DNA of 64,000 nucleotides, taken from positions 1 through 64,000 of the forward strand of contig JAQXZD010000091.1 of the NCBI GenBank assembly GCA_029227035.1, in the 5' to 3' direction. The notes under the pieces were generated by a model, which saw only the letters and a program-made list of their open reading frames with translations, made no database searches and was not told the DNA's origin. This DNA comes from Lachnospiraceae bacterium. GTDB taxonomy: Bacteria > Bacillota > Clostridia > Lachnospirales > Lachnospiraceae. This document shows positions 51,574 through 61,631 of the stretch, piece by piece. A program made the position numbers and the translations under genes. How positions within the stretch are numbered: position 1 is the stretch's first letter; each line of letters begins with the position of its first letter.

Positions 51574-53625
51574 TTACTCTACAATCAACCGGATATCCCT
51601 TGAGGAACTGCCAACCGCCCACACGGTATCCTCCGGCAGTTCTTCCAGCGTAACGGTTACTTCTGCCGCTTCGCCTGCTTTTATAAACACTTTCTCAAAA
51701 CCTTTCAGTTCCTGTACATACCGGGAATCCTTACTTCTTTCATATACCTGAACCACTTCCGCTCCATCATACTGTCCGACATTTTTTACGGTGCAGATGA
51801 GCTTCTTCTGCTCCCTGTCAAGCCATGCATTCTCATAGGAAAAAATCGTATAGGATAATCCGTGCCCGAAGCAAAATGCCGGTGCGACATCATATTTGTC
51901 ATTATAGCGATAGCCCACGTAAAAGCCCTCGCTATATGCCACACTCTTTCCTCCCGGAAACTCTCCCAGTGCATGCGCTGAACAATCCATATGGTTTTTG
52001 TAAAAAGTCTCCGGCAATTTTCCGGACGGGTTTATCTCTCCAAACAGTACTTCCGCCAGTGCGTTTCCGCCCTCCATTCCTGCATACCAGCCCCAGACCA
52101 GTGTATATACCTGCTCAATCCATGCCGTCATATCCACCGGACTTCCTCCGATCATAACGACAATCATATCCGGTTTTACCAGAAGCAGCTCCTTGATAAG
52201 AAGATCCTGTTCATAAGGAAGCTTCATATTCTCCCTGTCATTTCCTTCGCTGTCATGATCATGATTTAACCCGCCGATATAGATGACCGTGTCATATTCT
52301 GCCGCAAGGGAAACCGCCTCTCTGCGAAGCTGATCCCTTTTCTCTTCCAGACTTTGGTTCCCGGCTTCCGCAGTCTTTGTACTTCCGCCGCCGTTCTCCA
52401 GACTTCTCTCCTGCCAGTTGGTATCCTGCTCTTCCTGCTTTTCTTCCCGGCAGTATCCCTGCGCATAGGCAACCTCTGCATTGCCGCCCAGATGTGTCTT
52501 TATGCCCATCAGCGGCGAAATCTCATACAAGGCCTTGATTTCTGCGCTTCCACCTCCGTTTGAGTGGATACACTCTGCATTTTCTCCAATCAGAAGCACT
52601 CTTTTTGTATCCTCTTTTTTAAGAGGCAGCAGTCCCTCTTCATTCTTTAACAGAACTACTGACTCCCTTGCCACATCCAGTGCCTTTGCCCGATGTTCCG
52701 GCGTATTGTATGCTCCGCTCTTTCGCTCTTTGTCAAACATATGCAGCTTTATCATCAGCTTTAAAATGCGAAGCACTTTTTCGTCAACGACGCTCTCTTC
52801 GATTTCTCCGTCTTCGATTTTTTTCTTCAGCGGCTCTGCCATATAATACTGATCAAAGTCCGGTGTGACGGACATCTCAATATCCAACTGGGACAGCGCG
52901 GCCTTCTCTGTATCATGAACCGCTCCCCAGTCCGAAATCACCACGCCGTCATATTCCCACTCTTTCCGCAGAACCTGATTCAAAAGGAAATCGTTCTGGC
53001 AGCAGTGCTCACCGTACAGCAGATTGTATGCACCCATAATCGTATAGGAGCCGCCCTTTTTCACTGCATCGTAAAATGCCGGAAGATAGATTTCCCGAAG
53101 CACTTCTTCGTCAATCTCCACCTCTACCCACAGGCGCTCCGTCTCCTGATTGTTTGCCGCAAAGTGCTTCACGCATGCTGCCACATCCCAGTTCTGTACT
53201 CCCCGGATAAATGGTGCCGCAAGCTCTCCCGTCAGATAAGGATCTTCGCTGAAATACTCAAAATTCCGTCCGCACAGAGGGCTTCTCTTGATATTGACTC
53301 CCGGCGCCAGAATTACATCTTTTCCGCGGCCTCTTGCTTCCTCTCCCAGCACACTTCCCATCTCATAGGCAAGGTTTCTGTTCCAGGTTGCCGCAAGTGC
53401 ACTGTTGCACGGAAGATAGGTCACATAATCATCCGTATGGTCAATCGTCTTCCAGTTGTCCGGCTCAAACTCCTGCCTGACTCCCATGGGACCGTCCGAC
53501 ATCTTGAGGGGCGGAATTCCCAGTCTTTTCACCCCGGCGGTCTGAAAAAGCTGTGCCCCGTGAATCATTCCGATTTTTTCATCCAATGTAAGCTGCTTTA
53601 AAATTTCTTCGGCCTGTTTCTGCAT
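51574..53625 (-). CDS. GH3 beta-glucosidase
   Basis: A 683-residue intracellular family 3 glycoside hydrolase without signal peptide. The TIM-barrel domain (about 1-270) holds [25 protein letters not shown] and the nucleophile Asp in [12 protein letters not shown]. The alpha/beta sandwich follows ([20 protein letters not shown]), then a fibronectin-III-like C-terminal domain ([17 protein letters not shown]). Second gene of the operon, 12 bases after GH31; a likely task is releasing glucose from the de-xylosylated end of an imported oligosaccharide. Confidence 0.94.
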   Translation of the reverse strand: MQKQAEEILKQLTLDEKIGMIHGAQLFQTAGVKRLGIPPLKMSDGPMGVRQEFEPDNWKTIDHTDDYVTYLPCNSALAATWNRNLAYEMGSVLGEEARGRGKDVILAPGVNIKRSPLCGRNFEYFSEDPYLTGELAAPFIRGVQNWDVAACVKHFAANNQETERLWVEVEIDEEVLREIYLPAFYDAVKKGGSYTIMGAYNLLYGEHCCQNDFLLNQVLRKEWEYDGVVISDWGAVHDTEKAALSQLDIEMSVTPDFDQYYMAEPLKKKIEDGEIEESVVDEKVLRILKLMIKLHMFDKERKSGAYNTPEHRAKALDVARESVVLLKNEEGLLPLKKEDTKRVLLIGENAECIHSNGGGSAEIKALYEISPLMGIKTHLGGNAEVAYAQGYCREEKQEEQDTNWQERSLENGGGSTKTAEAGNQSLEEKRDQLRREAVSLAAEYDTVIYIGGLNHDHDSEGNDRENMKLPYEQDLLIKELLLVKPDMIVVMIGGSPVDMTAWIEQVYTLVWGWYAGMEGGNALAEVLFGEINPSGKLPETFYKNHMDCSAHALGEFPGGKSVAYSEGFYVGYRYNDKYDVAPAFCFGHGLSYTIFSYENAWLDREQKKLICTVKNVGQYDGAEVVQVYERSKDSRYVQELKGFEKVFIKAGEAAEVTVTLEELPEDTVWAVGSSSRDIRLIVE

Positions 53626-53637
53626 TGTCTCACCTCA

Positions 53638-55971
53638 CTACCACTCACAAATCACTTCCGCTGCCGGATCTTTCACTACAACAAGAGTGTTTTTGCCATC
53701 TGCAACAATCTCCGCACCTGACACGCTCTTAAGTTCCCGGTTCATAAAGCGGATTTCATATGGTATCTCTGTCTTAGCTTTGCATATGGTCTTTCCGTCT
53801 TTCTCTTCCACCACAATCTGCATAATTTCTTTTCCGTCTTCATAAACGGTGGTCTCTGCCCGCTCCTGAAGCTCGTATACTCTCAGCTCCAGACCGTCTG
53901 CATAAAAATCATCTGCATGCTTTAACTTCCCGCAGACCGGAAGAATCGTATTCTCCCGTACCCACAGCGGGATGGACATGTATCCATGCTTCTCATTTCT
54001 CCAGATTTTTCCCTCTGTCACCTCACCGGTAAAATAGTTGGTCCAGGTGCCCTCCGGCAGATAATAAGAAGCTTCTCCTCTATCGTTAAAAATCGGTGCC
54101 ACCAGAAGCTTTTCTCCAAGCATATACTGACGGTCCAGATAGAGACAATTCATGTCTTTTTCATACTCCAGAACCATGCTCCGCATCATTGGAATTCCGC
54201 TTCTGGATGTTTCATATGCGCTGCTGTACAGATACGGAAGCAAAAAGAGCTTCAGTTTTGTAAAGAATCTCACAACCTCTACCGCTTCGTCATCATAAGC
54301 CCACGGCACACGGTAAGAGGTACTTCCGTGCAGACGGCTGTGTGTGGATAACAGTCCGAATGCCGCCCAGCGTTTGTACACATCCGGTGTGGAAGTGCTC
54401 TCGAATCCTCCGATATCATGGCTCCAATATCCGAAACCGGACATGGTAAGGGATAATCCTCCCCGGATGCTTTCCGCCATTGCCTCGTAATTCGACCAGC
54501 AGTCTCCGCCCCAGTGTACCGGGAATTTCTGTCCTCCGACGGTCGCAGAACGTGCAAACAGAACCGCATCGTCCTTTCCTCTTTTTCTCTGTAAAAGTTC
54601 ATAGACCGTCTTGTTGTACAGATATGTATAGTAATTGTGCATTTTCATTGGATCCGAGCCATCATAATAGACCACATCTTCCGTCGGAATTCTCTCTCCG
54701 AAATCCGTCTTAAAGCAATCCACTCCCATATCCAAAAGCACTTCCAGTTTATCCTGAAACCACTTACATGCATCCGGATTGGTAAAATCCACCAGTGCCA
54801 TGCCCGGCTGCCACATATCCCACTGCCATACGTCTCCGTTTGTCCGCTTAACGAAATAGCCTTTTTCCATTCCCTCTCTGAACAAAACGGACTCCTGCGC
54901 AATGTAAGAGTTAATCCAGACACAGATCTTAAGTCCCTTTGCCTTGATTCTTTGCAGCATCCCCTTCGGATCCGGGAATACTCTGTTGTCCCAGACAAAA
55001 TCGCTCCAATGAAACTCTTTCATCCAGAAGCAGTCAAAATGAAATACCTGCAGCGGAATGCCGCGCTCTTCCATCCCGTCAATAAAGCTCATAACCGTTT
55101 CTTCATCATAATTGGTGGTAAAGGATGTGGAAAGCCACAGACCGAAAGTCCACTGCGGCGGCAGTGACGGTTTTCCGGTCATATCCGTATAGCGCATCAG
55201 CACTTCCTTCATTGTCGGTCCGTTGATGACATAGTAATCCAAAGACTCTCCCGGAACGGAAAATTCCACTTTAGATACCTGCTCTGTTCCGATTTCAAAC
55301 GAGACCTTTTCCGGATGATTGACAAATACACCGTATCCCCTGTTGGTGAGATAAAACGGGATATTCTTATAAGACTGGTAGGTACTGGTTCCTCCGTCTT
55401 CATTCCAGATATCCACACTCTGTCCGTTCTTTGCAAAAGCGGTAAACCGTTCTCCCAGACCGTATACGATTTCTCCCACCGATAAAGAGAGCTCCTGTCT
55501 CATAAAAGCATCCGCACTTCCCTTATCATAGGCATAGCCTTTCCAATCGGTCTTCATATACGCCAGATCCCTGCCGCTGCTTTTTGTAACAGCCTCTCCG
55601 TTTCTCTCATAGGTCATACTCCAGTTTTCTTTTGTGATAACCAGAGATAAGGTGCCGCTTGTCACGCGAATCTGTTCTTCGTTGTCTTCCACTTCCAGAT
55701 TCACATTCTCTTCCGTCTCCAGCTCAAAATCCGGTCCTTTTTTCTGCACACCAAGATGATGGTATGTCCTGACTCTAAGGATTTCCGGTGCCGGAGAAGT
55801 AACCTCTATGGTAAGATTGATTCCGCCTAAAGTATCTCCTCTGTACTGTATTCTTGAAGTCGGAGCCAGAATTGTCACTTTCTTGTCTTCTTTTTTCAGA
55901 AAATAAACCTGCTGTGGTGCAAAGCACTCGCATCCTTCTTTCTGTAACCAGCATCCGTTTCCAAATTTCAT
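53638..55971 (-). CDS. GH31 alpha-xylosidase (YicI-like)
   Basis: A 777-residue intracellular family 31 enzyme. The barrel carries the nucleophile Asp in CFKTDFGERIP, typical of YicI-type alpha-xylosidases, and the acid/base Asp in VHWGGDCWSNYEAMAES, with MSGFGYWSHDIGGFE after it. N-terminal beta domain has VYGLGERFTAFAK; C-terminal beta domains follow. It removes alpha-1,6-xylose from xyloglucan-type oligosaccharides. No signal peptide, so it acts on imported substrate. First gene of the six-gene operon; AGGAGGG precedes ATG. Confidence 0.94.
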   Translation of the reverse strand: MKFGNGCWLQKEGCECFAPQQVYFLKKEDKKVTILAPTSRIQYRGDTLGGINLTIEVTSPAPEILRVRTYHHLGVQKKGPDFELETEENVNLEVEDNEEQIRVTSGTLSLVITKENWSMTYERNGEAVTKSSGRDLAYMKTDWKGYAYDKGSADAFMRQELSLSVGEIVYGLGERFTAFAKNGQSVDIWNEDGGTSTYQSYKNIPFYLTNRGYGVFVNHPEKVSFEIGTEQVSKVEFSVPGESLDYYVINGPTMKEVLMRYTDMTGKPSLPPQWTFGLWLSTSFTTNYDEETVMSFIDGMEERGIPLQVFHFDCFWMKEFHWSDFVWDNRVFPDPKGMLQRIKAKGLKICVWINSYIAQESVLFREGMEKGYFVKRTNGDVWQWDMWQPGMALVDFTNPDACKWFQDKLEVLLDMGVDCFKTDFGERIPTEDVVYYDGSDPMKMHNYYTYLYNKTVYELLQRKRGKDDAVLFARSATVGGQKFPVHWGGDCWSNYEAMAESIRGGLSLTMSGFGYWSHDIGGFESTSTPDVYKRWAAFGLLSTHSRLHGSTSYRVPWAYDDEAVEVVRFFTKLKLFLLPYLYSSAYETSRSGIPMMRSMVLEYEKDMNCLYLDRQYMLGEKLLVAPIFNDRGEASYYLPEGTWTNYFTGEVTEGKIWRNEKHGYMSIPLWVRENTILPVCGKLKHADDFYADGLELRVYELQERAETTVYEDGKEIMQIVVEEKDGKTICKAKTEIPYEIRFMNRELKSVSGAEIVADGKNTLVVVKDPAAEVICEW

Positions 55972-56158
55972 ACACTTTCCCTCCTTATTAGCTATCTTTT
56001 GGCTTAGTATACCTCTTCCGTTCCCTCATTCCTACTGGTAAAATTCAAGACAAAACACACAAATAATTAGAGAATTATGTCTTCCACTGGATTTTTTTCT
56101 CCCCTCAGCTATAATATACAGACGGATATCACAGATGATTTGGAGATGAGGACAGGCA
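55972..56158. promoter_or_regulatory. divergent control region between GH31 operon and YesM/YesN genes
   Basis: On the plus strand TATAAT at 56110-56115 precedes the kinase gene. On the minus strand TATACT (56009-56014) precedes the GH31 operon, without a matching -35 at 17 bases, as expected for an activator-dependent promoter. The likely activator is the AraC-type response regulator encoded next to it. No clear direct repeats were recognised. Confidence 0.45.
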
Positions 56159-57943
56159 ATGAAACAGGGCAGTCACCGGGGAATCAAAGCCCCAAAGGTC
56201 AAATTACAGATTTTACGCATTTTTTTCCTTGCAATACTGATTCCGATTCTGGTACTCGGCATTTTTTCCATTCTCCATGTCCGTAACCAGATGGCGGAAC
56301 ACTATGACTCACAGGTAAAAGCGGACGGACTGCGCGTCAATTCCATCCTGTTCGATATCACCACCTCCATTTATACTTCCTCAGAATCCATCGCCGGCAA
56401 CAAGAGAAATCTTGCCCTTTTCGGCTCTGAATACACAGATGTCAGCGATAAGCAGGATTATCTCGAATTATGTGAGGAACTTTCTTCCTTTACCAAAAGC
56501 ACCGCTTCCATTTCCTCATTGCATATATACACCACCAATCCGAATATTCCGGTTAACAGTTTTATTTCCACCATATCGGACAATCCGGATGAGGAATGGT
56601 ATCAAAAAATCGGAACGCACTGGGCCACTTGGACCACACTTTCCAAAACCGACTCCCTTGGGAAAGAGCATTACGAGCTAGCCCTGATCCGGCGGCTTGG
56701 AATTGTCTCCAAGGATTACCGGGCGTATCTGGTCATAAACCTGGACAACAATTATTTAAAAAACCGTATTGAACAGAATCGTTACCCGGTCATCGCCTGT
56801 GTGGATAACGGACCTGCTTTTTACGCCTCCAACACTTCCCTGTTGCAGAAAAAAATGCCGTTTCCTGATGATTTTGAAGGTTCTTTTTATAAATACACCG
56901 GTTCCCTTTCGGTTGACGGCAAAGAGAGTCTGTCCAACATCATCTCTTTCCGGCCTTATAAGACAGATAATATGTTTTATATCTGTGTGCACGATTCCTC
57001 TGCCTACGCAAGTATCAACCGGATGACCGGTCTGTACCTGTTTATCATACTGATTGCAACGCTGGTGCCTTCCTGCATCATATTCGTGTTTTCATCTTAT
57101 TTCAGTAACCGTATCACAACGCTCAAGACCGCCATGCATCAGGCGCGCATGGGCGATTACAATATCATCGACCATTTTAAGGGAGATGACGAGCTGAGTG
57201 AAACCTTTACGGATTTGAAGGCAACCGTTGAAAAAATTCATGAGAAAGAAGCCAGATATTATGAGGCGCAGCTTACCGAGCAACAGTTGATTAACCGGCA
57301 GCAGCAGATGGAGTTTGAGATGCTGGCAAGCCAGATTAATCCGCATTTTCTGTATAACACCCTGGAAACCATCCGTATGCAGGCATTGGCAAACGGAAAC
57401 AGGGATGTGGCAACCTCCATCAAACTGCTTGGAAAATCCATGCATTATGTTCTGGAAAATACCGGCACAAGCTCAACCACCCTTGCCAAAGAACTGGATT
57501 ACATAAAGACCTATCTGGCCATCCAGAATCTGCGGTTTGGGGATCGCGTAAATGCCACCCTCACCGTACAGGAAGGTCTGGACACCGACAACTTAAAAAT
57601 GCTTCCTCTCCTGCTGCAGCCCATTGTGGAAAATGCGATTGTGCACGGACTGGAAAGTGTCGAGCAGAACGGGCATATCCTGATTGATGTCAGCACCTCC
57701 GGCTCGGATCTGGTTATCACAATAAAGGATAACGGACCGGGAATGGATGAGACCACTCTGGAGAATCTGAAGCAGCATATTGCCAACCACGATCCGCATG
57801 ACACAAGAAGCATCGGTCTTTATAATATCAACCAGAGAATTCACCTGTTATACGGAGAGAATTACGGTCTTGACATCACCAGTTCCCCGGGTTTGGGAAC
57901 CACCGTTACGTTGTGCATTCCGCAAACGTATCAGCAGATATAA
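56159..57943 (+). CDS. YesM-type sensor histidine kinase
   Basis: A 594-residue membrane kinase. TM1 about 16-40, an extracellular Cache-like sensor (about 41-285), TM2 about 288-312, HAMP, then the LytS/YesM His-kinase box with ASQINPHFLYNTLETIRMQA (phospho-His) and an HATPase domain with LQPIVENAIVHGLE and NGPGMDE. These kinases sense sugars or their binding protein and activate a YesN partner. It overlaps function with the next gene, 25 bases downstream. The target is presumably both flanking GH operons. Confidence 0.94.
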   Translation: MKQGSHRGIKAPKVKLQILRIFFLAILIPILVLGIFSILHVRNQMAEHYDSQVKADGLRVNSILFDITTSIYTSSESIAGNKRNLALFGSEYTDVSDKQDYLELCEELSSFTKSTASISSLHIYTTNPNIPVNSFISTISDNPDEEWYQKIGTHWATWTTLSKTDSLGKEHYELALIRRLGIVSKDYRAYLVINLDNNYLKNRIEQNRYPVIACVDNGPAFYASNTSLLQKKMPFPDDFEGSFYKYTGSLSVDGKESLSNIISFRPYKTDNMFYICVHDSSAYASINRMTGLYLFIILIATLVPSCIIFVFSSYFSNRITTLKTAMHQARMGDYNIIDHFKGDDELSETFTDLKATVEKIHEKEARYYEAQLTEQQLINRQQQMEFEMLASQINPHFLYNTLETIRMQALANGNRDVATSIKLLGKSMHYVLENTGTSSTTLAKELDYIKTYLAIQNLRFGDRVNATLTVQEGLDTDNLKMLPLLLQPIVENAIVHGLESVEQNGHILIDVSTSGSDLVITIKDNGPGMDETTLENLKQHIANHDPHDTRSIGLYNINQRIHLLYGENYGLDITSSPGLGTTVTLCIPQTYQQI

Positions 57944-57968
57944 CCGCCGTTAGAAGAAAGGATACCTT

Positions 57969-59510
57969 ATGGAAAACGAACTGATCAATGTATTAATTGC
58001 AGATGACGAGCCACTGGTTCGGGATGGACTCAAATATATTATCGATTGGAATGCACTGGGATTCTGCATCTGCGGGGAAGCCGCAAACGGTGATGATGCC
58101 CTCGCCATGATTCACAAATATCAGCCGGGACTGGTTCTTTTGGATATCCGCATGCCGGGCATGTACGGAACGGAACTGATGGAGAAAGTCCGTGGGGAAG
58201 GCTTCTCCGGCGATTTCATTATTTTATCCGGTTATTCCGATTTCAAGTACGCCCAGACCGCCCTTCATTTTGGTGCCTCTTTTTACCTGACCAAACCCAT
58301 TGATGAGGATGAATTGGAAAAAGCCGTCATCTCTGTGCGGGAAAAAATAGAAACTACCAAAAACCGGGAAAATTCCCTGAACCAGTATCTGTCCAAAGCA
58401 AAAACCACGGTGCTGTATGACCTTATCGCCACAACGGAATTCAACCCGTCTATCAATTATGTGGAGCTTGGACTTTCCTTTCCCATTTATCAGATTATTA
58501 TCTACGAGGGATATACTCCTTATTATCGTTCCTACAGTTTTGCCGACATTCTGCGCGTAACCAATCACGATAATAATTCTTTTGAGCATATTACCGTCGA
58601 TGGACATGATGTGATTTTATTAAAGGGAAATTTTGCTCTGGAACGTTTTCAGGCCTGCCTGCGTCATTACGAGGAAGGCACCCAGAAAGGTTCACCGCTG
58701 GACACCATTTTCCTTGCCTATGGCCCGACGGTCTCTTCGCTTTCCAATATTCACACCTCGTATGAGATGTGTCTGAACCTGATGAACCGGCGTTTCTTCT
58801 GCGAGGAAAACCAGCACGTTCTCTCCTACGAGAACCTGCCTGCCCAATCGGAAAATGCCCTTGTTCTGGACGAAGAGCTGGCTCTCTCTTATGCCACGCT
58901 TCTTGTGAACTATTTAAAGACCTGCAACCACAGGCGAATATCGGAAGTCCTGACCAACCTGAAAAACGACCTGTATAACTGCAATGCCGAGACCTCCAAT
59001 ATCAAATATTTTCTGGCGGATATCTTTTTGCAGATTAAGACTTCCATCATGCATACATACAGCGACGCAGACATTCCTTTTGCACACAATGCTGCGATTA
59101 TCGAGTTGATTGAAAACAAATATTATCTCTACGAAATTCTGCTCTATTTTACGGAACAGTTCGACATGATTATGCGTGCCATCGGAAGTAACTCCAACGA
59201 GAGTATTTTGGATGATATCATTGATTATATCCGGCATAATTACGCAATGCCTTTGAAGCTGGAGACAATCGCTCCGCTTTTTGGTTACAACAGTTCTTAC
59301 CTCGGCAAGCTTTTCACGCAGAAGATGGGACTCAGCTTTAATTCCTATCTGGATCAGGTGCGCATCAGGGAGGCCGTCAATTTATTGGACAATACCGACA
59401 TGAAGGTGTACGAAATCGCCGCAAAAGTCGGTTACAAAAACGTGGATTATTTTCATCAGAAATTTAAGAAACGCATGAATATGAGTCCTGCGGAGTACCG
59501 CAAGCGCTAA
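57969..59510 (+). CDS. YesN-type response regulator with AraC DNA-binding domain
   Basis: A 513-residue regulator. The N-terminal receiver (1-120) has IADDEPLVRDGLKY, phospho-Asp in LVLLDIRMPGMYG, and Lys in YLTKPID. A middle domain of about 280 residues is unassigned. The C-terminal AraC double HTH (about 415-513) reads LETIAPLFGYNSSYLGKLF and VYEIAAKVGYKNVDYFHQKF. It should bind upstream of the GH31 operon and the ABC transporter operon. Convergent with GH42, sharing a bidirectional terminator. Confidence 0.94.
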   Translation: MENELINVLIADDEPLVRDGLKYIIDWNALGFCICGEAANGDDALAMIHKYQPGLVLLDIRMPGMYGTELMEKVRGEGFSGDFIILSGYSDFKYAQTALHFGASFYLTKPIDEDELEKAVISVREKIETTKNRENSLNQYLSKAKTTVLYDLIATTEFNPSINYVELGLSFPIYQIIIYEGYTPYYRSYSFADILRVTNHDNNSFEHITVDGHDVILLKGNFALERFQACLRHYEEGTQKGSPLDTIFLAYGPTVSSLSNIHTSYEMCLNLMNRRFFCEENQHVLSYENLPAQSENALVLDEELALSYATLLVNYLKTCNHRRISEVLTNLKNDLYNCNAETSNIKYFLADIFLQIKTSIMHTYSDADIPFAHNAAIIELIENKYYLYEILLYFTEQFDMIMRAIGSNSNESILDDIIDYIRHNYAMPLKLETIAPLFGYNSSYLGKLFTQKMGLSFNSYLDQVRIREAVNLLDNTDMKVYEIAAKVGYKNVDYFHQKFKKRMNMSPAEYRKR

Positions 59511-59540
59511 AAAAGGTCGGGAAAATTCTCCCGACCTTTT
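59511..59540. terminator. bidirectional terminator between the response regulator and GH42
   Basis: AAAAGGTCGGGA and TCCCGACCTTTT form a 12-bp stem around a six-base loop, with the regulator stop directly before it and the GH42 stop four bases after it. Confidence 0.9.
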
Positions 59541-59543
59541 GGT

Positions 59544-61562
59544 TTATTCCTTTACCAGAATTTTTACATCCCTGCCTGCAAGAAGCATCTCTCCTGCCTC
59601 ATAACTTTCTCCGCTTATGAGATCCTGCATTGCAGCCTGCAGCATGATACGGCTCTCTTCCTCATTATGATTTAAGATAAATATCACCTGTTCCTTCTCG
59701 TTTTCACGGCTGGTTACTTCCACGCCATCCGGAACCTCAAGCACCGGCTTCACGCCGCTCTCTTCGCAGATATCCTTCAAGAAAGTCTGATAGAATGCCT
59801 CATTGGAAGCAGTCGCAAGATAATACGCCTTTCCCTCTCCGAAACTGTTTTTGGTAATTACCGGCATTCCCCGGTAAAAGTCCTCCATATAACCTTTTCC
59901 ATCCACCCGGACAGCGCCTTCCAGATGGATCAGGTCACACAATAACTCAGCCGGATAAATCTCGTCCCGATATAAGAAATGATTCTGTGTTTCTTTTGGC
60001 AGAGCATCTTCCTCCTCCACCCAGATTCCCAGAATATCCCTGAGCTTTCCCGGATATCCGCCAAGCGTTACCAGATCGTTCTCCTGTGCAATTCCGCTGA
60101 AAAAGGTCGTAAGGAACGTACCGCCCTGCTTTACAAAGCTTCGAATGTTCTCGTCGTGATTTCCCTTCACCATGTAATAAACAGGTGCTATTACCACCTT
60201 GTACGGCGTCAGATCCGCATCCTCCGCAACGATGTCCACATTGTAATTCATATTCCGAAGCGCCTCATAAAACCTGCCGAATTCATTCAGATACTTAAGT
60301 TCCCGGCTCGGTCCTGCGGAATACTCGATTGCCCACCAGTTATCCCAGTCCATGATCAGGGCAATATCGGATTTGGTACGCATGCCAAGCGTTCTTGTTC
60401 CGATTTTTTTCAGCTCTGCGCCAAGCTGCGCCACCTCTTTATAGACGCGCGCCTGTCTGCTTCCCGCATGATCAATCACGGCACCGTGATACTTCTCACA
60501 GGCTCCGATACTTCTTCTCATCTGGAAAAACATGACCGTATCCGCTCCGTGAGCCACTGCCTGATAGCTCCAGAGCCGCATCACTCCCGGTCTCTTTAAG
60601 GCGTTGTACGGAAGCCAGTTCGTTACACTCGGTGTCTGCTCCATCAAGGCGAACGGTTCTCCGCCTTTTATTCCACGCATCAGGTCGTGTGCCATGGCAA
60701 TCTTCGCATAGGAATCCTCATTGGAAGGATAATTGTCCCAAGACACAAAATCCATTTTCTTTGCCCATTTAAAATAATCCAGCGGCTTATAAAATCCCAT
60801 CAGATTGGTGGTCACCACGGCATCCTCTATCACTTCTTTGATTGCCTTTTCTTCCAGCTCATAACACTCCAGCATGGAGTCTGACATGAATCTCCGGTAA
60901 TCCAGTGATATCCCCTGAAAAGTGGTTCTGTCCGTCTCAAAATGCTCGCTTCGCATATCCGGCACCACAATCTCATCCCAGTCATAAAAGGTATGTCCCC
61001 AAAACGCAGTGTCCCATGCCTGATTCAGTGCATCAATGGTCCGGTACTTTTTCTGCAGCCACACCCGAAATTCCTTCTCACAGTTCTCACAATAGCACTC
61101 TCCTCCGAATTCATTGGAGACATGCCATGCCACAATGTTATCATAATCCTTGTAATGCTCTGCCAGCTTTCCGGCAAGACGCGCCGCATACTTCCGGTAA
61201 GTCGGGCTGTTTGGGCATGAATTATGCCTGTCTCCGAATTTGCGTTTTATCCCTTGAAAATTCACACGCAATATATCCGGATACTTTTTTGCCATCCATG
61301 CCGGATGTACCGCTGTGGAAGTTGCAAGGCACACTTTCATTCCGTTTGCCCTCACCAGCTCCATAATCTCATCCAGCAGGCTAAAGTCATAGGTGGTCTC
61401 ATTCGGCTGCAGTCTTGCCCATGAAAACACATTCAATGTCACAATATCAATCCCTGCATCCTTTAACATCTGCATGTCTTCTTTCCATACCTCTTTCGGC
61501 CACTGCTCCGGATTATAATCCCCACCGTATACAATCTGATCCAGTTTCTCATATGGAAGCAT
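59544..61562 (-). CDS. GH42 beta-galactosidase
   Basis: A 672-residue family 42 enzyme. Motifs: YGGDYNPEQWPKEVWKED, AWHVSNEFGGECYCENC with the acid/base Glu and the Cys cluster of the metal site, LMEQTPSVTNW with the nucleophile Glu, the trimerisation domain (about 395-600) and the C-terminal beta domain. ATG at 61562 is chosen after GGAGGG; an in-frame ATG further upstream precedes that site. It follows the binding protein of an ABC importer, so its substrate is likely a galactoside delivered by it. Confidence 0.94.
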   Translation of the reverse strand: MLPYEKLDQIVYGGDYNPEQWPKEVWKEDMQMLKDAGIDIVTLNVFSWARLQPNETTYDFSLLDEIMELVRANGMKVCLATSTAVHPAWMAKKYPDILRVNFQGIKRKFGDRHNSCPNSPTYRKYAARLAGKLAEHYKDYDNIVAWHVSNEFGGECYCENCEKEFRVWLQKKYRTIDALNQAWDTAFWGHTFYDWDEIVVPDMRSEHFETDRTTFQGISLDYRRFMSDSMLECYELEEKAIKEVIEDAVVTTNLMGFYKPLDYFKWAKKMDFVSWDNYPSNEDSYAKIAMAHDLMRGIKGGEPFALMEQTPSVTNWLPYNALKRPGVMRLWSYQAVAHGADTVMFFQMRRSIGACEKYHGAVIDHAGSRQARVYKEVAQLGAELKKIGTRTLGMRTKSDIALIMDWDNWWAIEYSAGPSRELKYLNEFGRFYEALRNMNYNVDIVAEDADLTPYKVVIAPVYYMVKGNHDENIRSFVKQGGTFLTTFFSGIAQENDLVTLGGYPGKLRDILGIWVEEEDALPKETQNHFLYRDEIYPAELLCDLIHLEGAVRVDGKGYMEDFYRGMPVITKNSFGEGKAYYLATASNEAFYQTFLKDICEESGVKPVLEVPDGVEVTSRENEKEQVIFILNHNEEESRIMLQAAMQDLISGESYEAGEMLLAGRDVKILVKE

Positions 61563-61590
61563 TATTTTTCCCTCCTTTTTTATTCTAAAA

Positions 61591-61616
61591 TACACCGGGT
61601 GTTACCACCCGGTGTA
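61591..61616 (-). terminator. hairpin between the binding-protein gene and GH42
   Basis: TACACCGGGTG and CACCCGGTGTA form an 11-bp stem with a four-base loop. On the minus strand it is followed by TTTTAG, a weak T run, so it may be a partial terminator or 3' stabiliser that keeps binding-protein mRNA in excess over GH42. Confidence 0.7.
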
Positions 61617-61631
61617 TCGATTCCGAACAGA